A stretch of DNA of 64,000 nt from Bordetella genomosp. 10 (GTDB lineage: Bacteria; Pseudomonadota; Gammaproteobacteria; Burkholderiales; Burkholderiaceae_B): contig NZ_NEVM01000005.1 in assembly GCF_002261225.1 (NCBI RefSeq), forward strand, positions 1,612,001-1,676,000. Direction: 5' to 3'. The notes under the pieces were generated by a model, which had not been told where the DNA came from, ran no database searches, and saw only the letters and a program-made list of their open reading frames with translations. This document shows, in pieces, positions 56,323 through 64,000 of this stretch; positions within the stretch are counted from its first letter, which is position 1; each line of letters begins with the position of its first letter. The position numbers were made by a program, and so were the translations under genes.

Positions 56323-58232
56323 GCGCGGACCTGCTGATCGGGCGGCCGCGCGGCCTCTTGCAGGCGCTGCGCGGCCTCGGCCAGTACCATCGTGCCGAGG
56401 TCTTCGCCGGCGCGGCTGCGCAGCGCCACCGTGCTACCCTCGGCTTCCTTGGCCCCGACCACGAGCAGATACGGCACCCGCTGCAGGGTGTGCTCGCGGA
56501 TCTTGTAGCCGATTTTCTCGTTGCGCACGTCGGCGGCGCTTCGGACGCCGGCCCGGCGCAATGCGTCGGACACACCCCGGGCATAATCGGCGTGGGACTC
56601 GGTAATGGACAGCACGGTTGCCTGTATCGGCGCGAGCCAGGCCGGCAGATGGCCGGCATGGTGCTCCAGAAGTATGCCGATGAAACGCTCCAACGAGCCG
56701 AACAAGGCGCGATGCAGCATGACGGGACGCCTGCGCTGGCCATCCTCGGCCACGTAGTCGATATCGAACCGCTCGGGCAGGTTCATGTCCACCTGTAGCG
56801 TGCCGCACTGCCAATCGCGGCCGATGGCATCGCGCAGCACGAATTCGAGCTTCGGGCCGTAGAATGCCCCTTCCCCCGGATTGACCGCATAGGACAAGCC
56901 CAGGCCATCGAGCGCCTGTACCAGCGCATGCTCCAGGCGGTCCCAGGTGGCGTCGTCGCCCATCCGGTGCTCGGGCCGGGTCGAGAGCTTGATCGCCACG
57001 TCCTCGAAGCCGAACTGGCGGTAGATGTCCAGCACCAACGCGACCACGTCCCGGCACTCGGCGTCCATCTGCTCAGGCGTGCAGAAGATGTGCGCGTCAT
57101 CCTGGGTGAAATGGCGCACCCGCATCAGGCCGTGCAGCGCGCCCGAGGGCTCGTAGCGGTGCACCTTGCCGAACTCGGCCATGCGGATAGGCAGGTCGCG
57201 GTAGCTGCGCAGCCCGTGCTTGAAGAGCGAGACGCCACCCGGGCAATTCATGGGCTTGAGCGCGAAGACCCGTTCATCCTCGGTGGTCGTGGTGAACATG
57301 TGCTCGCGATAGTTGGCCCAGTGCCCCGAGCGCTCCCACAGGCTGCGGTCCATGACGTCGGGCGTATTGACCTCGACGTAGCCGGCCGCTTCCTGGCGGC
57401 GGCGCATGTAGTCGACCAGCACCCGAAAGACCGTCCAGCCCTTGGGGTGCCAGAAGACGGCGCCGGGGGCATCTTCCTGGAAATGGAACAGGTCCAGTTC
57501 CCGGCCCAGGCGGCGATGGTCGCGTCTTTCCGCCTCCTCCAGGCGGGTCAGGTAGGCGTCCAACGCCTCGCGGCTCGCCCAGGCCGTGCCGTAGATGCGC
57601 TGCAACTGCTCGTTCCTGGCGTCGCCTCGCCAATAGGCGCCGGCCAGCTTGGTCAGCTTGAAGTGCTTCAGAAAGCGCGTATTGGGCACGTGCGGGCCGC
57701 GGCACATGTCCACGTATTCCTCGTGGAAATACAGGCCCAGCGTCGCCTCGTCGGGCATGTCCTCGATCAGCCGCAGCTTGTAGGCCTCGCCGCGCGCCTG
57801 GAAGACGTGGATGGCTTCCTCACGCGGCACCAGCCGCTTGATGACCGGATAGTGCTTGGCAATCAGCACGCGCATACGCGCCTCTATCGCCGCCAGATCT
57901 TCTTGCGTAAACGGCCGCTCGAACGCGATGTCGTAGTAAAAGCCATCCTCGATCACCGGGCCGATGACCATCTCGGCCGTCGGATAAAGCTGCTTGACGG
58001 CATGTCCCACCAGATGCGCGCACGAGTGCCGAATGACGGCCAGGCCATCCGGGCTGTCGGCCGCCACGGGCTGGACGTCGGCGTGTGGATCAACCGGGTC
58101 GGACAGATCCCGCAAGATGCCATCGACACGCGCCGCCACGGCAGTCCTCAACTGTTCGGGCGCCGCAGCCTTGAGAACCTGGAGGGCCGTGGCCACAGGC
58201 ACCGCCGCAGGACTTTCCGTCATTGCGCTCAT
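56319..58232 (-). CDS. thrS: Threonyl-tRNA synthetase paralogue
   Basis: Charges tRNA-Thr. The 637-residue product starts at MSAMTESP (58232), overlapping the previous stop as ATGA. The N-terminal TGS region is weak, the editing domain has [13 protein letters not shown] and [12 protein letters not shown], and the catalytic core has [22 protein letters not shown] and DDAHIFC. Cys-330, His-381 and His-507 correspond at a constant offset to the zinc ligands of E. coli ThrRS, so zinc binding is kept. The usual PGH after the Cys is PGG here. Second thrS genes are known in zinc-starvation regulons. Confidence 0.93.
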   Translation of the reverse strand: MSAMTESPAAVPVATALQVLKAAAPEQLRTAVAARVDGILRDLSDPVDPHADVQPVAADSPDGLAVIRHSCAHLVGHAVKQLYPTAEMVIGPVIEDGFYYDIAFERPFTQEDLAAIEARMRVLIAKHYPVIKRLVPREEAIHVFQARGEAYKLRLIEDMPDEATLGLYFHEEYVDMCRGPHVPNTRFLKHFKLTKLAGAYWRGDARNEQLQRIYGTAWASREALDAYLTRLEEAERRDHRRLGRELDLFHFQEDAPGAVFWHPKGWTVFRVLVDYMRRRQEAAGYVEVNTPDVMDRSLWERSGHWANYREHMFTTTTEDERVFALKPMNCPGGVSLFKHGLRSYRDLPIRMAEFGKVHRYEPSGALHGLMRVRHFTQDDAHIFCTPEQMDAECRDVVALVLDIYRQFGFEDVAIKLSTRPEHRMGDDATWDRLEHALVQALDGLGLSYAVNPGEGAFYGPKLEFVLRDAIGRDWQCGTLQVDMNLPERFDIDYVAEDGQRRRPVMLHRALFGSLERFIGILLEHHAGHLPAWLAPIQATVLSITESHADYARGVSDALRRAGVRSAADVRNEKIGYKIREHTLQRVPYLLVVGAKEAEGSTVALRSRAGEDLGTMVLAEAAQRLQEAARPPDQQVRA

Positions 58233-58960
58233 AGCGTCTCCACGACCTCGGGGGTCAGGCGCATATACCCCTCGGCGTACTCGATGTTGCGCGAGGCGGT
58301 GATGCCGATGTTGCGCTTGGCCTGCACCCCGCGCTGCAAGGCCATGCGCGTGTAGTATTCCCACAGGTGTTCCTGGCCGGCCATGCATTCGATGGCACGG
58401 CGCTTGACCTCCCACACGTCGGTGATGTCGAGGAAGGTGTTGGGCATCCACTCGCACTGTTCGGTCTGGTGCGGCTCGAAGGCATAGACGGGTGGTGCGC
58501 CGAGGATCTTCTGGCCGGGATTGTGCCCTTCGGCCTGGGCCGTGACCCGTGCCTCCTGGGTCAGGTGCATGGCCAGGGGATGGTCGAAGTTGTAGGGATC
58601 TTTCACCGAATGGCTCAACACGAAGGCCGGCTGCAGTTCGCGGTAGAGGTCGACCAGCCGGAACAGCGTGTCGTCGGTGACCCGCATCGGGTAATCGCCG
58701 ATGTCCCAGAATTCGACCTCCGCACCGAGAATGTCGGCCGCACGCTGGGCTTCGTCGCGGCGGGCGATCTTGACCTGCTCCAGCGTCATACCGGGGCGGC
58801 GCCAGAGCTTGGCGGATTCGCCACGCTCGCCAAACGACAGACAGACGATCTTGACCTGCCAGCCCTGGCGGGCGTGATAGGCGATGGCACCGCCCGCACG
58901 CCACACGAAATCGGCCGAATGGGCGCTCACGACGAGCGCCGTCTTGTTCTTGGAGGTCAT
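58229..58960 (-). CDS. PIG-L family protein, GalB-like (possible 4-oxalomesaconate hydratase)
   Basis: A 243-residue PIG-L/LmbE-fold protein starting at [11 protein letters not shown] (58960). The zinc motif, AHPDD in deacetylases, reads AHSAD: His-14 and Asp-17 are kept but the catalytic Asp is Ala-16. The second motif DHPLAMH and [12 protein letters not shown] are present. This AHSAD form and the flanking FVWRAGGAI and [10 protein letters not shown] segments resemble GalB-type hydratases of gallate catabolism rather than deacetylases. Why such an enzyme lies in this operon is unclear; an upstream TTG at 59008 would extend it by 16 residues. Confidence 0.78.
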   Translation of the reverse strand: MTSKNKTALVVSAHSADFVWRAGGAIAYHARQGWQVKIVCLSFGERGESAKLWRRPGMTLEQVKIARRDEAQRAADILGAEVEFWDIGDYPMRVTDDTLFRLVDLYRELQPAFVLSHSVKDPYNFDHPLAMHLTQEARVTAQAEGHNPGQKILGAPPVYAFEPHQTEQCEWMPNTFLDITDVWEVKRRAIECMAGQEHLWEYYTRMALQRGVQAKRNIGITASRNIEYAEGYMRLTPEVVETL

Positions 58961-59004
58961 GCTGCGGGTTCCCCTTGCGGAATCGGATGTTGCATAGCGG
59001 TTAT

Positions 59005-59565
59005 TCAAAGCTCGTTCTGGATGGCCTTGTAGCCCTGCACGAGGCCATTGTTCGTGCGCGCCACGTCCTCGGAGAATTCACTGGCGTCGGCCGTGATCCG
59101 CGGCAGCGTAGCGAGGTCCGTGGCCGCACCGATGCGTTCGGTCGAAGGTACGTAGAAGCCGGAGGGCAGATGGCAGCCATCGACCACGGCGTTGTAGCGG
59201 ACCACGCAGCCGTCTTCGACCGTACAGTTGAAGAGCACGCTGTTAAAACCAATGAAAACGCCGTCGCCGACCTGGCAGGGCCCGTGGACAATGGCGCGGT
59301 GCGCGATCGACGTGCGCTGGCCGATCGTCACGGGCGAACCAGACTTGGCGTGGATGACTACGCCGTCCTGGATGTTGGAATGCGCGCCGATGACGATGGG
59401 CGAGAGTTCGCCATCGCCATCGGTTTCATCGGCCCGAATGACGGCATACGGCCCGATGAAGACGTTTTCCTCGACCACGACCTTGCCGCACAGGATCGCG
59501 GTCGGGTCCACGAAGGCACTGGGATGAATGCGCGGCAGGTCGCCGCGGGGGTTCTTGCGGATCAT
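59005..59565 (-). CDS. Gamma-class carbonic anhydrase-like protein
   Basis: A 186-residue left-handed beta-helix protein of hexapeptide repeats (VVEENVFIGPYAVIRAD, IVIGAHSNIQDGVVIHA, TIGQRTSIAHRAIVHG). The three metal His are in place at residues 72, 89 and 94. Gamma-carbonic anhydrases can work with iron or cobalt instead of zinc, which explains their presence in Zur operons (Pseudomonas has one next to pyrC and folE2 paralogues). Its start overlaps the stop of the upstream fusion gene by 4 nt. Confidence 0.9.
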   Translation of the reverse strand: MIRKNPRGDLPRIHPSAFVDPTAILCGKVVVEENVFIGPYAVIRADETDGDGELSPIVIGAHSNIQDGVVIHAKSGSPVTIGQRTSIAHRAIVHGPCQVGDGVFIGFNSVLFNCTVEDGCVVRYNAVVDGCHLPSGFYVPSTERIGAATDLATLPRITADASEFSEDVARTNNGLVQGYKAIQNEL

Positions 59566-60161
59566 GAATGTTCAACAGAGGGTTGTAGGGACAAGGTGGC
59601 GCGCTGCCGTTGGCTGAGCAATACCCGTTGCAGCACCGTCAGGTGCGGAAACTCCACCAACATGCCGATGACCAGCGCAGCATAGACCAGCGGCTGGCCG
59701 GGCAGCGCGGCCATCGTCACCGCCAGCATCAATGGTGCATTCCGGGCCGCGATGTTCATGGTGAGCAGCGCGTGCTCGGGATAGCCCAGCAGCAGCTGCG
59801 CCACCATGTTGATGGGAATCAGCGCCGTGCCCAGGGCAGCGTTGCCGCGCGCCAGCCGCGTAAAGCCCAGAAACCAGTCCGTGCATGGCGACATGAAATA
59901 GATCATGAGGCCGATCATGAAGAGGGGCTGCGTCGCCAACAACGCCGAGGCGATGCCATAGCCGATGGCGGGCACGAACAGGTAATTGGCGAGCAGAATC
60001 AGCCCGATCACGCGCACACCGCCGCGCAACTGCGCGACGGCCTCGAAGCGGACACCGAAGAACAGCACGCCGAACCGCAGCCCGGGCACCTTCTGCAGCG
60101 CCAGCGCCATGCCGATCCCGGCGGCGCCCGCGCCCACGACAGCCACATCCAGTCGATGCAT
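59562..60161 (-). CDS. Fusion remnant: oxidoreductase N-terminus joined to an ACR3/bile-acid-symporter-type transporter
   Basis: A 199-residue frame made of two unlike parts. Residues 1-33 ([19 protein letters not shown] ... LRFGVL) are the dinucleotide-binding start of an FAD/NAD(P) oxidoreductase. From about residue 34 it continues as the middle and C-terminal part of an ACR3-like (bile acid:sodium symporter superfamily) membrane protein (LILLANYLFVPAIGYGIA, FMIGLMIYFMSPCTDWFLGF, ALIPINMVAQLLLGYP). The junction is near 60060. Start and stop both overlap neighbours (TAATG with rpmJ, ATGA with the carbonic anhydrase). I infer an in-frame deletion that merged two operon genes; the product is probably not functional. 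Confidence 0.72.
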   Translation of the reverse strand: MHRLDVAVVGAGAAGIGMALALQKVPGLRFGVLFFGVRFEAVAQLRGGVRVIGLILLANYLFVPAIGYGIASALLATQPLFMIGLMIYFMSPCTDWFLGFTRLARGNAALGTALIPINMVAQLLLGYPEHALLTMNIAARNAPLMLAVTMAALPGQPLVYAALVIGMLVEFPHLTVLQRVLLSQRQRATLSLQPSVEHS

Positions 60162-60307
60162 TACGACTTCCTGCTCTTGGCGCCACCCTGTCGGGCCTTG
60201 AAGCGCGGATTCGACTTGCAGATCACGTAGATACGGCCACGCCGGCGCACGACCTGGCAGTCACGGTGGCGCGTCTTGGCGTCTTTGAGCGAGGAGAGAA
60301 CTTTCAT
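60161..60307 (-). CDS. rpmJ: Ribosomal protein L36 paralogue, zinc-free type
   Basis: A 48-residue L36. It starts [20 protein letters not shown] and ends [13 protein letters not shown], very close to E. coli YkgO, the L36 form lacking the zinc ribbon (the standard form has CxxC plus a Cys and His). YkgO-type L36 replaces the zinc form when zinc is scarce so that ribosomes keep working while zinc is released. Its stop overlaps the next start (TAATG). RBS GGAG-like sequence (AAAGGAGCCCCC) precedes the ATG. Confidence 0.95.
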   Translation of the reverse strand: MKVLSSLKDAKTRHRDCQVVRRRGRIYVICKSNPRFKARQGGAKSRKS

Positions 60308-60347
60308 GGGGGCTCCTTTCGAGCAAGAAATAGTCAACAGGAGGCGT

Positions 60348-60953
60348 TCATGTGATTGCGGCGTCCGATATCGATTCATGGGATGCAGGCGCCCGCAATT
60401 TTCCCAACTTGAGCCGCTCGAACAGGTCAGGGTCGCCCCACTCCCGGCTGATGGCGGCCGAGAATGTGATATCCCGCAAGTCGATGGTGCCCATGTACGG
60501 ATTCTCGACGTCTTCGCGGAAACACTGCGCGTAGCCGGTCTCGGTCTCGTGCACGATGACCGAATGCAGCCCCACGTCTGCTTCCCCATTGGCCATGTCC
60601 GTCTGCGCCAGCACGGCGTCCACCAGCCGGAAGATCACCCGCGAAAACTGTTCGGCGCTGGGCGATACCGGAAGGACGATCCATCGTTCGGAATGCTGCT
60701 GCATGGCGGCTACATAGGCGGGATCGTCCTCGGACCAGAGGGTGACGGCGTGATCGAAAGCGTCGATCAGGTCGCGCGCGCCACGCTTGAGCAGGCCAAA
60801 GTCATAGACCATCTGGCCACGATCCAGTGCGTGCGCTTCGAGCAGAAGCTCGACCTTGTAGGAATGTCCGTGGACCGAATGGGAACAACGCCGCGTGCTG
60901 CAACCCCGCACGATATGGGCGTTCTCGAACTTGAACAGCTTGCGAATCAGCAT
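60348..60953 (-). CDS. 6-pyruvoyl-tetrahydropterin synthase / QueD-like protein
   Basis: A 201-residue T-fold enzyme. The metal His are His-13 (KFENAHIV) and His-28/His-30 ([10 protein letters not shown]), with Cys residues at 18 and 23 in front, and the conserved [25 protein letters not shown] block follows. QueD makes carboxy-tetrahydropterin for queuosine and uses the product of GTP cyclohydrolase; folE2 in the same operon supplies that precursor. It is longer than E. coli QueD by about 80 C-terminal residues. It overlaps yidD by 7 nt. Confidence 0.88.
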   Translation of the reverse strand: MLIRKLFKFENAHIVRGCSTRRCSHSVHGHSYKVELLLEAHALDRGQMVYDFGLLKRGARDLIDAFDHAVTLWSEDDPAYVAAMQQHSERWIVLPVSPSAEQFSRVIFRLVDAVLAQTDMANGEADVGLHSVIVHETETGYAQCFREDVENPYMGTIDLRDITFSAAISREWGDPDLFERLKLGKLRAPASHESISDAAIT

Positions 60954-61192
60954 GTGCGCCTCCTCGCATCGGAAGCAGGCGGAACGGGGTCATAACCGCC
61001 GGGATGCCAGGGATGGCAGCGACCGATCCGGCGCAAACCTAACCACACCCCGCAAAGGACACCATGCTGCTGCACGGCCTCGATGGCGTACTGGGAGCAC
61101 GATGGCGAGAATCGGCAATTCCTGCCCAGCCAGGGGCTGAGCCCGAGCTGGTATGCGCGAATCAGCAAGATGACCATGCGAGCAAGGCTCAT
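60947..61192 (-). CDS. yidD: Membrane protein insertion efficiency factor YidD paralogue
   Basis: An 81-residue protein with an amphipathic N-terminus ([20 protein letters not shown]) and the YidD signature [20 protein letters not shown] plus [15 protein letters not shown]. YidD normally sits between rnpA and yidC near the origin, so this copy in an operon of metal-related paralogues is out of place. The family has conserved Cys and His residues in the signature, which could bind metal. It starts at 61192, overlapping the cysS stop as ATGA. Confidence 0.92.
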   Translation of the reverse strand: MSLARMVILLIRAYQLGLSPWLGRNCRFSPSCSQYAIEAVQQHGVLCGVWLGLRRIGRCHPWHPGGYDPVPPASDARRRTC

Positions 61193-62604
61193 AACGTCGC
61201 CTCCGCGCCCACACGCCAGGCCGTCCCTTGCGCCGTGTCCTCCAGGACGATGCCCGCGTCCTCCAGGGTGCGCCGCAAGGCGTCGGCGCGCGCATAGTCC
61301 CGTTGGGTACGCGCTTGCGCACGTTCCGCGATCAAGCGCTCTACCCATACCGCGTCGATGATGTCGGAAGCTGGACTGGCATGAAATCCCTGCAGCGCCG
61401 CCACCATCTGCGCGGCATCCTGCTGCACCAGGCCCAGCAATGCGCCGGAAGCCAGAAATTGAGCCTTCGCGTACATGCGTGCGCCGTTGGACTGCGCGCG
61501 ATCCAGCTCCGCGGCTAACTGGTGAAGACGGGCCAGCGCCGCGGGCGTATTCAGGTCATTGGCCAAGGCCGCCACCACGCCCTCGTCAGGCCCGATGCCC
61601 TGGGCTACCTCCGATTGGGCGACTCGGTCCAGGGCACGGTAGAAGCGGTGCAGCGTGCGGCAAGCCTGTGCCAGCCGGTCGTCGGTCCAGTCCAGGGGGT
61701 GGCGGTAGTGCGTGGAGAGCAGCGCCAGGCGTATCGCTTCCCCGGGCGCGAGCTTCAATAGATCGCGCACCAGCAGCACGTTGCCCAGCGACTTGGACAT
61801 CTTCTGCCCGTCGACCGTCACGAAGCTGTTGTGGACCCAGGTTCTGCAATACACCGTGCCGTGCGCGCAGGAGCCCTGGGCGATCTCGTTTTCGTGATGC
61901 GGAAAGATCAGATCCTGGCCTCCCCCGTGAATATCCACCGTCTGGCCCAGGTGCTGGCCGATCATGGCCGAACACTCAATGTGCCAGCCGGGCCGCCCGC
62001 GCCCCCACGGGCTATCCCAGCCGGGCAGCTCGGGCGTCGACGGCTTCCAGAGGACGAAGTCCAGCGGGTTACGCTTATAGGGCGCCACCTCGACACGCGC
62101 CCCGGCCAGCATGTCCTGCGGCCGGCGCCCGGACAGGCGGCCATATTCGGGGAAGGACGACACATCGAACAGGACGTGCCCCTGGGCTTCGTAGGCGTGC
62201 CCGCGGGCGATCAGGGTCCGGATCAGGGCAATGATGGCCGGGACGTGTTCCGTCACCCGGGGTTCAAGGTCCGGCGGCAGGACGCCCAGGGCCTGCATGT
62301 CCTCGTGATAGGCGTCGATGTAGCGCGCCGTGATCGTGCCGATCGGCACACCAGATGCCGCCGCTGCCGCATTGATCTTGTCGTCGACGTCGGTGAAGTT
62401 GCGCGCGTACACCACGCGGGGGTAGACATGGCGCAGCAAGCGCGCCAACACGTCGAAGACCACGGCGGGACGGGCGTTGCCGAGGTGAGCGTAGTTATAG
62501 ACCGTCGGGCCGCAGACATACATCGTGACCCGGTCTGGCTGTTCCGGCTGCAACGCTTCCTTTGCGTGGGCCAGGGTGTTGTAAAGGCGGATTTCCGTGT
62601 TCAT
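61189..62604 (-). CDS. cysS: Cysteinyl-tRNA synthetase paralogue
   Basis: Charges tRNA-Cys. The 471-residue product starts at [10 protein letters not shown] (62604). It has the HIGH-type region [21 protein letters not shown], and KMSKSLGN. The zinc ligands of E. coli CysRS appear conserved: Cys-31 (YVCGPTV), Cys-211 (HIECSAM), His-236 and Glu-240 (FPHHENE). So the enzyme should still need zinc, and its role as a starvation paralogue may rest on expression or affinity. It overlaps the COG0523 remnant by 4 nt. Confidence 0.95.
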   Translation of the reverse strand: MNTEIRLYNTLAHAKEALQPEQPDRVTMYVCGPTVYNYAHLGNARPAVVFDVLARLLRHVYPRVVYARNFTDVDDKINAAAAASGVPIGTITARYIDAYHEDMQALGVLPPDLEPRVTEHVPAIIALIRTLIARGHAYEAQGHVLFDVSSFPEYGRLSGRRPQDMLAGARVEVAPYKRNPLDFVLWKPSTPELPGWDSPWGRGRPGWHIECSAMIGQHLGQTVDIHGGGQDLIFPHHENEIAQGSCAHGTVYCRTWVHNSFVTVDGQKMSKSLGNVLLVRDLLKLAPGEAIRLALLSTHYRHPLDWTDDRLAQACRTLHRFYRALDRVAQSEVAQGIGPDEGVVAALANDLNTPAALARLHQLAAELDRAQSNGARMYAKAQFLASGALLGLVQQDAAQMVAALQGFHASPASDIIDAVWVERLIAERAQARTQRDYARADALRRTLEDAGIVLEDTAQGTAWRVGAEATL

Positions 62605-63065
62605 CCCACCGCCTCCCACGCCTTGGGTAGCGCATGGCTGAACGCCCGGAACGAATCCTCGATCACGTCTCGCCCCACATCCCGAGTGATGAATACCAAG
62701 CGGGAACGTTTGTCATCGCTGGGCCAGGCGGGCAGCGTGACCGGCGGATGGAAAATATGCTGGACGCCGTGAATGACGACGGGCCGGTCACTGCCCTCGA
62801 TATTCAAAATACCTTTGACGCGCAGGATGTCGGCGCCCACGAAGCTCATCGACACCTCCAACCACGCCGCAAACACCTCCTCCGGGATGGGAACATCCAC
62901 GGAAAAGCAGAATGCGCGGATGTGGTCATCATGGCGATTGACGTCATGGTGATGGGGCAGTTCCGGCTGCTGCACCAGATGGTTCAGCACCGTGGTCTTG
63001 CCGCTGCCCAGAAATCCCGTCAGCAGCGTGACCGGAATCAGTTCGACAGGGGTGCTCATACTCAT
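62601..63065 (-). CDS. Internally deleted COG0523 (CobW/ZNG-type) GTPase
   Basis: A 154-residue frame. Residues 1-36 are a perfect COG0523 start with Walker [22 protein letters not shown]. The sequence then jumps to the late region [60 protein letters not shown] and the C-terminal domain. Complete relatives are around 330-400 residues. The missing part holds the metal-binding CxCC, Walker B and NKxD motifs, so the protein cannot act as a normal GTPase. The frame and both ATGA overlaps are intact. I infer an in-frame deletion near 62955. Confidence 0.82.
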   Translation of the reverse strand: MSMSTPVELIPVTLLTGFLGSGKTTVLNHLVQQPELPHHHDVNRHDDHIRAFCFSVDVPIPEEVFAAWLEVSMSFVGADILRVKGILNIEGSDRPVVIHGVQHIFHPPVTLPAWPSDDKRSRLVFITRDVGRDVIEDSFRAFSHALPKAWEAVG

Positions 63066-63976
63066 AGGGCCTCGCTTGCCGGGTTTTCGGCCCAGGCGGC
63101 AGCGTCATGCGGATGCAGGCTCTCCAGATGCCGCACGTGCACGCGCGGCTGATCGAAGCGGCCGCGCAGCGCTGCCTGAATGCGGCGCGCGGCATCCTCG
63201 ACGAACATCAGGTTGCCGCCATTGAGCGCGGCGAAGGCCTGCTCGTCGGCACGCTTGACCGCGGTCTGCACGGGGGTACTCAGCGCTTGCTCGATGCAGT
63301 CGATCAGGGGAAGCAACCCCAGGTTTGGCGCAACAGGTGCCACGCAGACCGTCACGCAGGCCTGGCTGCGCTGGCTGTGGGGCGTGGCGAGCGTGGCATT
63401 CTGGCGCAACCAGGCAGCCACCGTGGCTGGCGCCAAGCGGTCCCGACCCGAAAAAGTGTCAAGAAAGGCCTGCTCCACCAATTGCCGCGACAAGGCCGCC
63501 GAACATGGGCACGTCGAGGAATATGCCACGGTGACCTGGGCTTCGAGCGCGTAATGCCCCTGCCGCAAGGTCGCGCGGATCTCCACCGGATATGCCTTCC
63601 ACCCGGCCAGGTCCTCCGATACGAGGGCCGGCCGGCGTACCAGCAGGTCGAAAGACAGGGTCAGCCGTGCGCTGCGGCTCTCGCAATCGTGGTGACTCAC
63701 CACCATCGCGCGCAGCACCTCGTGAATCGAGACCGGCGTGAGGTCGGTCCGATCGGCCAAACCATCCAGCAGGCGGTATAGGCGGGACATGTGAATGCCC
63801 TTGACGTGCGGCGCGGGCAGGTCCACCTGTACGTCGGCGCGTGCGTGCAGCGCGCGCCGGTAGCCGGGCTCGGCCACCGTGACAGGCAGATCGATACCCT
63901 GCATCCCGACCCATTCCAGGGCGCTCAGGCTGGGCGAAAGCTCGGTGGTCGAAACGTCGGGTAGAACGGTATCCAC
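63062..63976 (-). CDS. folE2: GTP cyclohydrolase FolE2 (type IB)
   Basis: Converts GTP to dihydroneopterin triphosphate, the first step to folate and queuosine, using metals other than zinc. The 304-residue frame has [17 protein letters not shown]-like [28 protein letters not shown] with the active-site Cys (Cys-156 or Cys-158), and the late [17 protein letters not shown] and [16 protein letters not shown] at 63976 is only one possible start: the frame stays open to the window edge (…SNTIPSIN before it), so the true start may lie beyond. FolE2 is the classic Zur-controlled substitute for zinc-dependent FolE. Confidence 0.93.
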   Translation of the reverse strand: MDTVLPDVSTTELSPSLSALEWVGMQGIDLPVTVAEPGYRRALHARADVQVDLPAPHVKGIHMSRLYRLLDGLADRTDLTPVSIHEVLRAMVVSHHDCESRSARLTLSFDLLVRRPALVSEDLAGWKAYPVEIRATLRQGHYALEAQVTVAYSSTCPCSAALSRQLVEQAFLDTFSGRDRLAPATVAAWLRQNATLATPHSQRSQACVTVCVAPVAPNLGLLPLIDCIEQALSTPVQTAVKRADEQAFAALNGGNLMFVEDAARRIQAALRGRFDQPRVHVRHLESLHPHDAAAWAENPASEAL

Positions 63977-64000
63977 ATTGATGCTCGGAATCGTGTTGGA

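Noticed and set aside
63950..64000. Zur box before folE2
   Set aside because: The folE2 frame stays open to the edge, so its regulatory region is outside the window and no AT-rich palindrome is seen here.

Overview
The window looks like a chromosomal segment of a high-GC beta-proteobacterium of the family Alcaligenaceae, most likely Bordetella or a close relative such as Achromobacter. The evidence is the core gene order (hrcA / hemH / grpE / thioredoxin-like / dnaK on one side, nadK-recN, fur and bamE(omlA), dapB, murB on the other), the two Bug-type tricarboxylate-transport receptors, and the high GC content with strong third-position bias. Gene names come from recognised motifs in the translations. 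No database search was run.

Region 1 (1-11,840) is core genome. It holds the heat-shock block (dnaK, a CYNC thioredoxin-like protein, grpE with a near-perfect sigma-32 promoter, hemH, hrcA), then nadK, recN, fur, bamE, dapB, murB and a tRNA-Gly(GCC) followed by a strong intrinsic terminator.

Region 2 (about 11,841-31,345) is an accessory block starting just after the tRNA gene. It has an alpha/beta hydrolase, a PepSY-type membrane fragment, an amidase / small membrane protein / YdcF trio placed behind a Fur-box-controlled TonB receptor, and a translationally coupled pair: an M48-like zinc peptidase and an 1838-residue protein with pseudokinase-like, DUF4011, SF1 helicase, PD-(D/E)XK-like and WGR parts. 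Next come an alkyl-sulfatase / Bug receptor / IclR / alcohol dehydrogenase group and a Fur-box-controlled FecI-FecR unit.

Region 3 (31,489-52,301) is metabolic and transport DNA. It has the transducing TonB receptor partner of FecIR; a sugar-acid type catabolic operon (2-hydroxyacid dehydrogenase, RraA-like, SMP-30 lactonase, Bug receptor, NIPSNAP, HpcH aldolase) with a divergent IclR regulator; three membrane-associated proteins of unknown role; and a LysR regulator divergent from a dipeptide-type ABC transporter operon that ends in an N-carbamoyl-D-amino-acid hydrolase-like and an N-acyl-D-amino-acid deacylase-like gene.

Region 4 (52,302-64,000) is the most remarkable. After a broken methyltransferase remnant there is a leftward operon of mostly overlapping genes: folE2, a COG0523 GTPase remnant, cysS, yidD, queD-like, a zinc-free type rpmJ, a truncated oxidoreductase/ACR3 fusion, gamma-carbonic anhydrase, a GalB-like PIG-L protein, thrS, a SagB-type nitroreductase, a pyrC-like dihydroorotase and hisI. 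This is the pattern of a Zur-controlled zinc-starvation operon that supplies stand-ins for zinc-dependent enzymes. It is unusually broad, and two of its genes appear to be in-frame deletion products. Its promoter lies beyond the right edge of the window.
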